NCBI GenBank assembly: GCA_905220665.1
Contig: CAJNAR010000049.1
Coordinates: forward strand, 1 to 42,500
DNA from: Albugo candida
Lineage: Eukaryota > Oomycota > Peronosporomycetes > Albuginales > Albuginaceae
Direction of reading: 5' to 3'
DNA length: 42,500 nucleotides
In this document: positions 1 to 10,655 of the stretch, one piece after another
How positions within the stretch are numbered: the stretch's first letter is position 1
Layout of the letters: the number at the start of each line of letters is the position of its first letter
The notes under the pieces: model-generated
Databases searched by the model: none
Told to the model about the DNA's origin: nothing
The model's input: the letters and a program-made list of their open reading frames with translations, nothing else
Translations under genes and position numbers: made by a program

Positions 1-1539
1 TGTTTTGAAGCTACCAAAGCGGAATTGGCAGCTTTGGAGGATAAGTCAACTTATACCGTAGTAAAACGTTCACCAAGTCAGAAAGTGATCGGCACCAAGT
101 GGGCATTTTCAATCAACAAGAATGACAAAGGAGAAATCCAACGTTATAAGGCAAGATTTGTCGCACTTGGCTATCGACAAACCCCAAGCATCAAATACTT
201 TGAGACGTACTCTCCTGTTGCAAGTTTGAATTCAATTCGTGTATTTTTGGCATTATGCTGTCACCGAGGTTATCATGTGCAGCAATATGATGTGGACACG
301 GCATTTCTGAATGGAACTCTGGCAGAAGATGTGTTCATCTGGCCACCGGAAAGAGGATCAATTCAACCAAACCATGTTTGCTAGCTGAACAGAAGTTTAT
401 ATGGTCTGAAGCAAGCAGCTGTCACATGTACAAGTTGATCTCAAATATATTTGAGATAAAACTAGGATTTAATCGATTCAAGACGAATTCTTGCGCTTTT
501 GTCCGACAAGTGGGACATGACTACATATACATGCGTTGTATGCTGACGATATGCTGATTGGAGCAAGAAGTTTGGAAATGATTAACAAGATCATGCTGCA
601 ATTAAGGAACGAGTTTTCACTCAAAACACTTGGTCAAGTGAGACATATTCTGGGTATGGAAGCTGAGTATCGTCAAAGTAAGCGAGTGATGAAGATCTTC
701 CAGGCAGCATGCATTTCGAGAATGATCGACCAGTTCAATCAAGTTGACTCGAAACCAGTATAAAATCCAACGGTTGTGGGTCAGTCATTGACAAAAAGTG
801 AGACCGTAGATCGACAGATGAAGAAGCAGCCTTTTCGATCGCTGGGTGGATCATTACTTTACATTGCGAATGGAATAAGACCTGATGTTACATTTGCTGT
901 ATGTCAGCTAAGTCGGCACCTTGAAATCCAACTGAGGAACACTGGAAGGCAGCAATTCGAGTGCTGCGATATCTCAAGGAGACCAAAACATATGGGATTT
1001 GGTTTCGATGTAGCCAAGATCTACAGGTTTGTGCGTATAGCGACGCAGATTGGGCAGCATCCAAGAAAAATCGCCGATCTATGTCAGGTATCATGGTTAT
1101 GATTGATGGATCACCTGTTATTTACAAGTCAAGATTACAGAGAGTTGTCGTTTTCAGTACCGCCGAAGTAGAATACGTCGCACAATCTCTTTGTATCCAA
1201 GAAGTCATATGGGTCAAGAGTCTTCTGGAAGAGTTGGGATTTCAAAAAGAGTCAGCGATTACTGTGTATGAGGACAATCAGAGTGCAATTGCTATTGCAA
1301 AGAATGGTGGGTATCAAATCCGAGCAAAGCACATCGACATTCGTCATCATTTTGTCCGTGAAAAACTTAAATTCGGAAACATCGAATTGAAGTACGTTAA
1401 TTCAAAATGTCAAGTGGCCGATTATTTGACCAAGCCACTAGCGACTAAGCAATTCCAAGAGTTATTGAAGAAATCAAATATTAGAGACTGCAAGTCGAGG
1501 GAGAGCGTTGATGATGGTGTAGACCACATTGAAAACTAA
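1..1539 (+). pseudogene. Copia-1: Ty1/Copia pol remnant (reverse transcriptase and RNase H)
   Basis: This is the C-terminal half of a Copia polyprotein, cut by the left window edge. The first part (25-384) carries the RVT_2 signatures GTKWAF, RYKARFVALG, YSPVA and QYDVDTAFLNG, the last holding a catalytic Asp. It ends at a TAG (382-384). After a frameshifted stretch, the second catalytic motif YADD opens the piece at 536-763, which stops at a TAA. The frame resumes at 776 and shifts again near 960 into RNase H (to 1539), with AYSDADWA, STAEVEYVA, YEDNQSAI and HIDIRHHFVRE. Two in-frame stops and at least two frameshifts make it a dead copy. Its RNase H closely resembles that of Copia-2 (27911-31361), so the two belong to related families. 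The gag, protease and integrase parts lie outside the window. Confidence 0.93.
1494..1510 (+). other. Copia-1 polypurine tract and probable start of its 3' LTR
   Basis: The purine-rich run tcgagggagagcg near the end of the RNase H reading frame is followed by TTGATGATGG. It occupies the same place as the ccagggggag/TATTGAAGC junction that starts the right LTR of Copia-2. The 3' LTR therefore probably begins near 1508, inside the last codons of pol. The partner LTR lies outside the window, so neither the LTR end nor its length can be read. Confidence 0.45.
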
Positions 1540-2012
1540 AGCTTTGCGGGAGATTCTATTATTACATTTACTGTAGTTAGGAAACTAAACCTTAATAAAC
1601 GCACTTTTCACTTTTCCGGAACGTCGCGCCTCTCCTTCCAACCCCTATGATTCAACAAGAACTACGGTAATAAAATAATCAGCCTTCCTAATATCAAAAT
1701 ACTTCTCATTTTTCACAAACTACAGGACAAGTGGTAGCACTTATTGATCTACTTTCATCTCTTGTCGGTTGTTGAGGTCTTGATTCGGACTCGATATCTC
1801 ACACCCACTTGGCCAATTGATTCGCTCTTCTGGATAGTAGCTTCGGGGAATGAAAGAAGATTGACATTCGACCAGACGATTCTGACGGAGGAGAGGGAGA
1901 GAGGGCATGTAAGTAAGCGCTTTTCAAGTACCCATCTGTATATATAATAAGAAATAGATCCGATTAGTGGGAAATAAAGTACATCAAAAATATGGAACCA
2001 TAATCGAATGCG
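1540..2012. other. Non-coding gap between Copia-1 and Gypsy A, probably LTR remnants
   Basis: No credible coding sequence is visible. The position implies the rest of the Copia-1 3' LTR and the leader or 5' LTR of Gypsy A, but no repeated pair within the window confirms either. An AT-rich TATA-like stretch (tatatataa) lies near 1938-1946, upstream of the Gypsy A gag remnant, and could be part of an LTR promoter. Confidence 0.3.
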
Positions 2013-2910
2013 CAGTTGATGCAGCAAATGTTAGCGATGATGGCAAGGCAACAGAAAATTCTCCAGCAAATGCATACGCAGCGCGTGGCAGTGGAGCTAA
2101 AGGCGGATAGTGTGAGGTTACTAACATCCAGTGGTCGTGTTAAAGAATCCGCACAATTGTACTTCGAACAAGTAGACCAGTGTTTTTGCGCCAAACGATT
2201 AGCATGAAATTATGAGCTAAGCAAATGTAGACGACGCTGGGGAATACCTTAAGAGGAGCAGCTGCACAGTGGTTTGCAACCAATAGAAAAACCATCGCTA
2301 CTCTTAATGATTTATTCATTGAGCCGGATCGGAGATTTGTGCCAGCGGATTGACAACAACGTTTGTGAGACCAGTTGAATGATCTCCAACAGCGTATTAT
2401 CGATATATGTTAGACTACATTGCATGTCATCGGCATATCATGGTTTAAATACACAGTACGAGTGAGATTGATAGGGTTATATATTTCCAGCGCGGCTTAC
2501 AACTTCTCGATCGAACTAGAGAAGAGGTAAAATTTGGGCGCTGTGAAACACCAAATGAGCAATCAACGTGGCTTTAGATTACGATCGTTCACATCAAAGG
2601 GTCCAAAGGATTGACAGAAGGTATCATCAAGCGTCAAGAAGACATGGTTGGCGCAATGGAGACCAGGGAGATGACACTGAATAATGCGGATATCGTGCGG
2701 GTTTTGAGTACAAACGCACTAGATGAGCCGGATCTCATTAAAATTGACCATGTGAGAGACATTAGAAAGCACGAATGTAGGCGAAGACTACTGTGCTTCA
2801 ATTGTAAGAAGCCAGGCTATCTATGGTGTAAATGCGATAATACCTTGAAAGTGAAGAAAGGGCATGGAAAGGCACGTCCGGTTAAGCACGTGCAAGAAGA
2901 CAAATGAAGC
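2013..2910 (+). pseudogene. Gypsy A: gag remnant with a damaged zinc knuckle
   Basis: Stitching frames across 2016-2910 recovers a retrotransposon gag (capsid) domain. It has the usual order: a Q/M-rich N-terminus, 'YFEQVDQCF', a 'GNTLRGAA.QWFA' type region near 2240-2280, 'VPAD.QQR..DQLNDLQQR' near 2340-2395, and 'AINVALDYDRSH' near 2555-2595. A nucleocapsid knuckle follows at about 2797-2840, read as CFNCKKPGYLWCKC. The zinc-binding His expected in a CCHC box is Tyr here. Many stops and frameshifts show long decay. Gag would form the particle that packages element RNA. Family assignment as Ty3/Gypsy rests on the protease, RT and integrase pieces that follow in order. Confidence 0.75.
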
Positions 2911-2989
2911 GACGAACGATATCGAATGACCAAGTGCAACGTCGACAACGTGAAATATAAGGATGTCAGTGCACTAATCGGAAAGATCG

Positions 2990-4110
2990 CACATATCAAT
3001 GAGAAAACGCTCAAGATTCTCGCAGATGTAGGATCAAGCGTTAATCTGATTTGATCCGAAATCGCAACGAGGACCTTGGGGATGCGTCATGTACACTTGC
3101 AATTATTCGATGGTAGCAAGCAGAACGAAGAGCTAAGAAGTTACAAGCCGACATTATTATGGAAGGACGGAACTTCCAAGACCAGATGTTCACAGAATGG
3201 ACAAAAACGGGAGAATAGGACGACGTGGTTCTGGGCAAACCATGGCACTAAGAATGCCAGCACATCATAGACTGGACAACAAATGCGATTATTTTTCTGG
3301 TCCTTCTAAGGCAATGCTGGATTCGAGATTAGCAAGAAATCCCACCATGACGTTAGATTTCTCAGAAAAAACTAAGAATTCTGTCAATAAAATGCAGGAT
3401 GGAGTCTTTGCTGAAGTATAACTGATTAAGATATCTTCTTTGAGTATCAAAGCAGCACCATCATTCATACAACCACTGCTGAGCGAGTTGCTCGATGTTT
3501 TTCCGATAAACTTCCGGACAACCTACCTCGGTTAATTTTGTGTCTCATTGAAGGATGATGCTCAGGCGAATATAAGAATATATACCACTTACCAAAGACA
3601 GAACAAGACGTTTTAGAAGATTTTGTCCAAGAAAAGTTACGTAAGGGATAGATTTAAGTCTCCAACAAGGATCCAGCTTCTGATACCATTCCAACACGAT
3701 CAGAGTGGCCCAGGCCCGGAAATCCCATGGTAACAATCAGATGGGTTATTGACTATCGGCGCGTGAACAGTTAGACAAGGTTCCTCAGATACCCCTCCCC
3801 TTGATCGACGAGTTGTTTGCCAAAGCACGATACTTACGGTCATCGATTTAGCTCAAGGATACCATGAAATGCTCGTCACAAACAACTCACGGCAGTACAT
3901 AGCTTTCCAAACGCACACTGGTATCTTGCACCAATTAATTTGAAAGGAAGACCAGGTATTTGTTCACCACTCATGCGATCTTTATTCGACAAATTCACCT
4001 ATGTTGTCGTGTTTTTGCACGGCATTGGTATCTTTCAAAAGATGAAGCCGCACATGTACTGTATAGTAGCCTACAAAACGTATACGTTATTTTTTATCCT
4101 TGGCAGAGAA
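2990..4110 (+). pseudogene. Gypsy A: protease and reverse transcriptase remnants
   Basis: A retropepsin-like site reads ILADVGSSVNLI near 3018-3053, where a D-S/T-G triad is expected; the middle residue is altered. RT pieces follow. 'VPQIPLPLIDELFAKARY' is readable near 3780-3830 once a frameshift is crossed. The LAQGYHEMLV palm segment lies near 3848-3880, and the region matching the second catalytic motif reads YVVVFLHGIGIF at about 3997-4032. There the two catalytic Asp residues of a normal FLDDI are replaced by His and Gly. The enzyme cannot be active. Similarity fades after about 4110, where Tc1-A interrupts the element. Confidence 0.7.
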
Positions 4111-4387
4111 TCAATTTTTTAATGATCAAAGAGCCACATAATTTTAAAGCCATGCTCAAGGCTGAATCGAAGTCTATTAAAAGTCGTTGCTGCAGTTTTT
4201 AATGCAGGAATTGAAGCGTTCGTCGAAAATGTGCGTGGCGTTGGAGAGGGTTCACCAGCGAGTTGATTCACCCCTGTCAGCAGGACAGCACCAATTCGCT
4301 TTGGCATTAACTCTCCTAGGCATCAAAGCATCTGGAGGGTTGCCTTGCGTTATTACTCACCAAGTATGGTAGCCATTTCTTCGACGT

Positions 4388-5255
4388 TTATTGGCCTGTC
4401 GCGATTCTGACGACATCTTTAAGATTGTTCCATAAGGTTTCGATGGGGTTGAGATCAGGACCTTGGCCAGGCCATTCTCGCTTTGCAAGCGACCGCTTTT
4501 CACGCCACGTCTTTGCTGCACTACTCCGGTGGACTGTCGCACCATTCTCCATACCATTCTCCGTAAGATTTAGGTCATTCTTTTCACTCTCGTCGTCCAT
4601 CCATGGTCCAAGTGCAGCGTCATAGATCAATTTTCTAAAGTCGGTTCAGAGCGATGTTGGGGTGGCAGGATGACCATCTGTAGAATCTTCTCACCAGCAA
4701 AAGCACCTCAGAGCATCACCGAAGACCATCCACTCTTAAATGCTGGCACCAAGCACTCAAAAACGAACTTTCATCAACACGACGCCACACAACACCTGAC
4801 GAGAATTCTTGCCAATCTCAAAGGTGGGCTCGACGGTACAAATAACCTTCTTCCAGTCATCTATAGTCTAATTTTTACAATCCCTAGCAAACTCCAATCT
4901 CTCAACCTTCTGCTTATCCGTCAAAAAAGGCTTCTTGGAGGCATTTCATGAACGGCGATATGGACGGTGCGAGGCGATGCCAAATTACTCACATTGTTCG
5001 CGATTTCTGCTACTGGCGCCCGCCGGTTCTGCATCAAAGTGCGCCAAATAGACCTGCGGTCCCTTTCTGAGAGCTTTGGTGGTGTTCCTCTTGACTTGAG
5101 ACTTTCCACCGCACCCCTTTTTACGCCAGTTCTATAGCACTATCGAAATGGTTGACTGGGTGAAACCTCTTTGGGCAGTGATTTCCCGCTGTATCAAGCC
5201 TGCCTGGTGCAATCCGATAATGGTAGCTTTCTCCTCAGTGCTTATACAAAATATC
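4388..5255 (-). pseudogene. Tc1-A: Tc1/mariner transposase remnant inserted in Gypsy A
   Basis: Reading leftwards from 5255, the N-terminal helix-turn-helix begins with 'EEKATIIGLHQAGL' and 'GFTQSTIS'. The second HTH (5109-4930) reads LSERDRRSIWRTL, then RRAPVAEIANNVSNLASPRT, a typical Tc1/Tc3 bipartite DNA-binding domain. The middle (4920-4640) is frameshifted but still shows 'TDKQKVERLEFA' and 'DDWKKVI', where the first catalytic Asp region should be. The C-terminal DDE segment contains GPDLNPIETLWNNLKDVV (4455-4400). The length is near a full transposase, but stops and shifts disable it. Gypsy A coding resumes to its right with integrase, so this is a nested insertion. I could not pair terminal inverted repeats by eye. 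Confidence 0.85.
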
Positions 5256-6808
5256 TTAATAATTCACGAATGGTTGATGTCGGAATCACAAAGTAATATG
5301 GCTGGATAGTTTTCCTTGGCTTATTTTTTGTGGTGTGGGTTTCAGAAAATCAACGTATACTTTCTGTAGCATATAGTAGAGCATCTTCGAACAGTCTGTG
5401 GCCATCGCTGGATGAGACGAGAGCAATTCAGCATAGCGATAAGGGGACACATAGCGATCCAATCTCATAATGGTTTCACAGCGAGTGCTTTGGACGGATG
5501 AAGGTGGACGTATATGGGTACCGGAAGATGCCATTCAATTACAAACGCGACTGTGTGTGGTAGCGCATGCTGGACCCGCTGTTCATCATAGGATGATACG
5601 ACCTTCGACACATTGTCGAAATATGGGATATATAAAAAAACGATCAGAGCTGATGTGAAGAGCTCCGTAAACAAATGCTTGCATTGTCTGGTGGCAAATG
5701 GACAAAAATGTCCGCGACTTTATCGAGAAACACTACACGCGACGAAGCCAAATGAAGTTTTACATTTTGATTTCTTGACGATGTCGAAGTTTTGCAAGGC
5801 TACACGTATGTGCTCGTCCTAAAAGATGGTATGAGTGGCTTTTGTGAATGTGTACTAGCAACAGTTGCGAATAGGGAAGTGACTGGTCAAGCATTGATGG
5901 ATTGGTTCAAGCCTTATGGTGTCGTCTTCTTGTGAGAAGCTTCGAAAAATGTTGAGTGTCTGGCATCATTTTGTTAAGGCTTATTGTCCGTGGGCAAACG
6001 GGACAGTTGAGGTCATGAATCGGCAGTTATTGAAGATGATGCGGTCATTATTGAGTGAGTAAAACCAGAGGATTATAAATTGACCCAGTTTATTATTGCT
6101 ATGTCAATCTACAAAAAATCAGTTACAGTCACGCAGACTTAGAAGAATTGCCCCATTCACGGCTTTTATTGCGTTGCCGCAAAAAGACCCAGTCAGCGTA
6201 GTGTATTAGCAATCGGTATTACAAGGCCTTACCGCATTTACCGAACATAAACTAAGTGAACTTCAGCGTCAGCGCATGTCAGAATTGCAGGGTACATTTG
6301 ATAGTTTGCACAAACAGGTGTCAAAAGCTTCCCGTAGAAAGAATGAAGCCGCACGGCGCAAACACGCACATAAACATGGCGTGTCTCCCGTGAGCTTCGA
6401 AATTGGCGATTTCGTTCTGTCGGAAGTGTTACAAGGCGTGATAACAAACTGATGCTTCAATGGAAAGGCCCTTACCAAGTGGTGGCGATGTTAAACGGCT
6501 GGACTTCTGACTACAGGAACTGGTGGAACCATTCAGCATCATCACCACACATGTCACACCAGATTGAATTTTTTTCGAGAAAAAGATTTGGGCGTCACGC
6601 AAGACTTGACGTACTACGTCGTATAAGCGAGCGGCGTACATATAATGAGCCGTTTCTTGAACTGCCGTCTCAATTCGGATACCCATCACTGAGAGGTGCT
6701 CGTGCAATGAATGGATTGGACGACTCGGAGAATAGCTGGGAGCCAGCCAGTGTCCTGTTGGAGGATGTCCCGACATTATTGCGGGAGTGGGTTTCCACCG
6801 AATCTTAA
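5256..6808 (+). pseudogene. Gypsy A: integrase with C-terminal chromodomain, degraded
   Basis: The integrase zinc-binding domain is recognisable at 5530-5700: an H-x-H pair (AHAGPAVHHR) followed by CLHC. Then comes 'LHATKPNEVLHFDFL' (5730-5780), the start of the catalytic core with its first acidic residue. The rest of the core (5825-6235) is broken by stops. A basic linker ('QVSKASRRKNEAARRKHAHKHG', two frames) precedes 'KLMLQWKGPYQVV' near 6450-6485. The extreme C-terminus contains GLDDSENSWEPASVLLEDVP (6715-6770), a chromodomain-like aromatic-cage segment typical of chromoviruses, where it is thought to steer integration to marked chromatin. The final piece is open from 6452 to a TAA ending at 6808. 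Confidence 0.85.
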
Positions 6809-7079
6809 GCGACCGGGATGCTAAGTTTTATCCTCGCTGAATTATAAGTAGAGGAAAATGATGAGTAAGGTATCACCGTTTACGTATCTACTTAGGAACC
6901 GGTTACGTCTATAACGTATCGGGTTCGGAAGTGGGCTGTTATCTTTCTACGTATCGGTTCATTGTATCTTTCTAGAATTTACGTAAGAAGAGAACTTAAA
7001 GAAAAAATACACGTACTTTACATCGGAACGGAAAAGTCAAGCAATCGACGAAGCTGTCGTCTGGATTGCTCTGTGCAAG
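6809..7079. other. Non-coding junction between Gypsy A and Gypsy B
   Basis: AT-rich DNA follows the Gypsy A chromodomain. It has several short repeats of 'tacgtatc' and 'cggttcatt/cggttacgt' type words near 6880-6965 and no convincing coding sequence. By position it could be LTR sequence of A or B. No second copy is visible in the window, so this cannot be decided. Confidence 0.3.
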
Positions 7080-8200
7080 ATTTGTTGAACACAAATAATG
7101 ACGAAGATCGAACAAATTTAACTTTAGCACAAGTGATTGTCGCTGCAGAAGTCTGGCAAAGAAGAACACTCATCAGTTGGAGACATCAGTGCCAGCTAGG
7201 GGATGTATGAGGAGCGAGAACGAATAGCGTCCGACTCTGAGAAACCGAAAATTACCCGAGCGTTCCGACGACCGGATCCAGCTGGACCGTTTCATGTGTA
7301 ATTCACAGATAAGAGATTGCAGAGGATGACGGAGAATTACGAGATGACCGACGTATCAGGGGACAGTCGGATGTCGAATGCACCCCAGGTTCCCAAGCAC
7401 CCTCTGTACAGAGGGAAGCCAGCAAAGGGAAAGAGGGATTTCGACAAGAGATATCAAGATTATTACAACACACTGCTGGCGTTCGAAATATGTTTGAACA
7501 AGCCTTTCGTCATGCCGGTAACATCTTGCGTGGATGTGTGGACGAAAGACCAGATGTTGAAGTTTGAAATGGAAAAAAACACGATGGAAGTGACCAGAAA
7601 ATACTTGAAAACTATTTTCGGGCAGCAGGAGAGCCGGACAATGGAGATCTGTCAAAGATCGATAAAGAAATGCGTTAAGTACGGATGGATGCCACGCTAT
7701 CGGATGCAGGGTCAAGAATATCGCGGTTGGAAATCAAGATTACAGAATTTTGGATCAACACGGATTGCAGGAATACGTGAAATGTGCAGATCCGAAACGC
7801 ATGGTCAAATGGATGGTCGATGCTTTGGTCCCACCGGCCTCCAAGAGAAAAACTTTGAAAAAACAAGAAATGGATATTCACACAGCAAAGAAGAAGAACG
7901 CTGTGCTTTTGCAAGTGGTGCCAGGAGCTGTTGAAAAGTTTCATGGAGTAGGAACCGGATACGGTGAAGGATATTGTTTCACAAAGATTTGAATCAAAGG
8001 AGCCGAAGGACCTAGGGACGAAACGCGCACGAACTTCTGCGAAAGAAGGAGGGATAAGGACTCCGGCACTTTTCGCCAGATACGAGCTGAAATAACTTTC
8101 GGTAATAGTTCGAGTGCACGATGACGTCTCAAGTGTTTAAAGTGTGGGAGTTTGGAGCATTCCGTTAGAAGCTGTCCTAAGTGTGACCCTGGAGAAGTGA
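7080..8200 (+). pseudogene. Gypsy B: gag with CCHC zinc knuckle
   Basis: An open stretch (7317-7934) encodes a gag-like protein. It contains 'KHPLYRGKPAKGKRDFDKRY' and 'KPFVMPVTSCVDVWTKDQ', a pattern I associate with oomycete Gypsy gag. Upstream, a frame at about 7080-7210 ('LTLAQVIVAAEVWQRR') probably belongs to the N-terminus. Around 8129-8190 one frame gives CLKCGSLEHSVRSCPKC, with intact C-x2-C-x4-H-x4-C spacing, the nucleocapsid knuckle. Frames change at least three times between the capsid part and the knuckle, so the gene is dead although its domains remain readable. Gag would form the RNA-packaging particle. Confidence 0.75.
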
Positions 8201-8490
8201 ATTTACTAATGAAACAACGCAAATCACAGACCGAAAAACTGAATGCGGTTTCAAGAGTAAAAATAGCAGCTATTCGAGACTCTGGCGGCGAGGTGAAGAC
8301 CACAGTGGATGGAATTGCGAACGTGGACACATTATTGGATTCGGGATCGGACTATCGCATGGCATCAGTGGGTCTTGTAATAGCACTTTCAAAAGACAGA
8401 TTTCTCGCAATCAAATACCTAAAAATTCTAGTGAAAATCGAAACCGTGGGGAAGACACCTTTGTGGGTGAAACGAAAAGTGTTACTGTAG
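8201..8490 (+). pseudogene. Gypsy B: aspartic protease segment
   Basis: The frame that starts at the zinc knuckle runs to a stop at 8488-8490. It contains NVDTLLDSGSDYRMAS (about 8320-8365), a retropepsin active-site motif D-S-G preceded by hydrophobic residues. This motif appears intact. The segment sits between gag and RT, as expected for a Gypsy pol. Its flanks are frameshifted, so the active site is probably a fossil. The enzyme would process the Gag-Pol polyprotein. Confidence 0.65.
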
Positions 8491-9965
8491 TTAGCACAAG
8501 GGAGTACCGCTGGTGTAGAGAAATCTGGAAACGCTCGTAAATAAGGAAGACGAGTCGATGCCAATTGAAATGGATAGACATTTGATGTTGCGATTTTGGA
8601 AGGAGCGAGAAAAAAGAAGAGCGTATGGTATAAGGAGAGGGAAACAAAGAACCCGCTTCGAGGGTGCAACTCACTGCAAGTTTGCGAAGATAAAGTGTTC
8701 GAAGATGAAGGGCAACTCATCAATGAGAAGGAAGAATACTTACTTACACCAGAAGTGAAGCAAATGGATACACAGAAGGATCGTATTAGAAACATTTTGG
8801 AGAAGAAGGTAGCAGAAGCGAAAATCGCAGGTGACAAAACTGATTCGGTTGATCGTTTGAGGACCTTATTGTTCAAATATCATGATATCTTTCGCTTGGA
8901 GTTTGCCGCGGATCCTCCATTCAAGGTTAGATTAAAGGAGGGTTCGACCCCTATTATGGCAAAATCTAGGTGGTATCCACCTCTCCATAGGGAGTATAAG
9001 GATACATACTTATCGAAACTAATGGAATATGATCTGGTGTATCGTAACCCAGACTCGCGATGGGAAAGTGCTCCTCGTATTGTGGGGAAGAAACAAATCG
9101 GAGAATACCGAATGACCGTGGATTACGGGCGATTAATGCAGTAACGGTGCCAATGGCGTAGCCGATGCCGCATCTTCAGGTCGTTATGGCAAATTTGGAG
9201 GGATCAAGTTGCTATTTTTTTGCTGGATTGTTTCTGTAGAATTGGCTGTTACTTTGGATGAAGGCAGCAGAGATTATATTTACTATGGTGACACCGAGTG
9301 GATTATTTACGGCGAAGCGAGTCATAATGGGATCGACGGATGCGGTTGCTTACGCGCAACAATTGGCCGAAGAAATATAGCCAGTGCTCGGAAAACGGGT
9401 ACAGGTATGGCTCGACGATGGTCTCGGATATGCAAGTACAGACGCACAAATCCTGGATATATTAGGCGTGGTCTTACATACATGCAATACATACGGTATC
9501 AAACCATACCCAGGAAAATGGACATTCATCGCATGTTCCACGATATGGTGGGGGAAGAAAATTTGAAGTGAGGGGACAAGTCACTGTGAAAGTCACGTAA
9601 AAGGCCTGTGTGAACTGCAGACTCCAAAGACAGCGGTGAAGCTGCAGCAATTTATGTGTGTGAAACATTGGATGCGAAACAACATTCCAAACTATACCAC
9701 ATTGGTGGAAGATCTGCATGAATTTCTAGAAGCAGCAGCAAGGCGGCAGGTGGTCGGGAAAAAAAGAACCTTACATGTGCTGTTACAAGACCACGGATGG
9801 ACAGCTAAACAGGATGAATGTCTCACAAATGTGAAGAACGTATTGTGCGCAATGGTGCCTATGCCACATCCAAAGGAGCATAGGATGTATGTGTCTATAC
9901 GGATGCATCGCAACATCACTGGGGAGCTATTGTTACGCACATTTTTAAAAGTCCTCGTTCGGTCT
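8491..9965 (+). pseudogene. Gypsy B: reverse transcriptase and start of RNase H, truncated
   Basis: From 8596 a frame includes 'VRLKEGSTPIMAKSRWYPP' and ends in 'EYRMTVDYGRLMQ' at a stop (9142-9144). The neighbouring frame continues with 'RAINAVTVPMA' and 'PMPHLQVVMANLEG', so this is a simple frameshift. Then come 'MVTPSGLFTAKRVIMGSTDA', the active site VQVWLDDGLGYA (about 9398-9435), 'LHTCNTYGIKPYPGKWTF' and the thumb 'TAVKLQQFMCVKHWM', then 'NIPNYTTLVEDLHEF'. RNase H is reached only at its first acidic motif ('DASQHHWGAIV', near 9905-9935). There the element ends and a different Gypsy sequence takes over at about 9965. The RT type strongly recalls oomycete Gypsy elements. Confidence 0.85.
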
Positions 9966-10398
9966 ACCTGCAGTTGACTTTCTCGGTCACACTGGATCTG
10001 GTCAAGAGCTATCGGCTGACAAGAAGAAGACCGTTGCGATTGAGCAAGTAGCTGCGCTACGTTCAAATAAGGAATTACTTAGATTTCTTGGCTTAGCAGG
10101 ATACTATCGAAGTAGTATATGTGCTTTTGCAGCGCATGCATTCCTCTCAGTCGGCTCACGATAAGGTTAGTTCATGGCAATGGGGTCCTGACTAGAAGAA
10201 AGCGTCTCTCTGAATAAAGTAGGCCCTTCAACAGGCGCCTGTATATGGTGACGCCGATCATCCAGTGCGTTCTATTCAAAAAAAACTGTGTCAGCATGAA
10301 ATCCATTAGCCCTCACATGAAAAGAGATTATTGGTTTCGAAGATAGCACTAGAAGACTGGCGGCACTGTCTTCACTGTCGGCCATTTGATACATATAT
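9966..10398 (+). pseudogene. Gypsy C, left part: RT connection and RNase H up to the MULE-1 insertion
   Basis: Just after the truncated Gypsy B RNase H, the reading changes to 'AVDFLGHTGSGQELSADKKK', then ALRSNKELLRFLGLAGYYRS (about 10050-10115). This is the RT thumb/connection of another Gypsy family, upstream in domain order of what has just been read in B. RNase H fragments follow ('LQQAPVYGDADHPV', then RPFDTY). The frame is interrupted at 10399 by MULE-1 and resumes at 12397 with IDNSAYRRMLDHP, so the two halves join in frame across the duplicated ATATAT. Confidence 0.75.
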
Positions 10399-10505
10399 AG
10401 GGAATTGTTATATTCACTCCCTTTTTTAAGTTAGGTGGTACACATAATTATACTACGTATACTTTTTTATTTGTATTTAGGGAATTGTTATATTCACTCC
10501 CTTTT
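10399..10505 (+). repeat. MULE-1 left terminal inverted repeat with internal doublet
   Basis: The terminal word agggaattgttatattcact occurs at 10399 and again at about 10479. A stretch including 'gtggtacacataattatact' and 'gtatacttttt' lies between them. The same architecture, inverted and more diverged, is present at the right end. The repeated word may be a transposase binding site present twice per end. Confidence 0.75.
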
Positions 10506-10655
10506 CACTCCGATTTGTCTTCGACATCAAGATTGGAGGGTTTGCTTTCGCCGAACGACAACGGTATGTAAAGAGATGCTGCCATTCAAGCAATAATAGA
10601 ACATTGACATGCATCAAATGTCACACTCTTCTGCTTAGCTGACGCGATCAACAGT

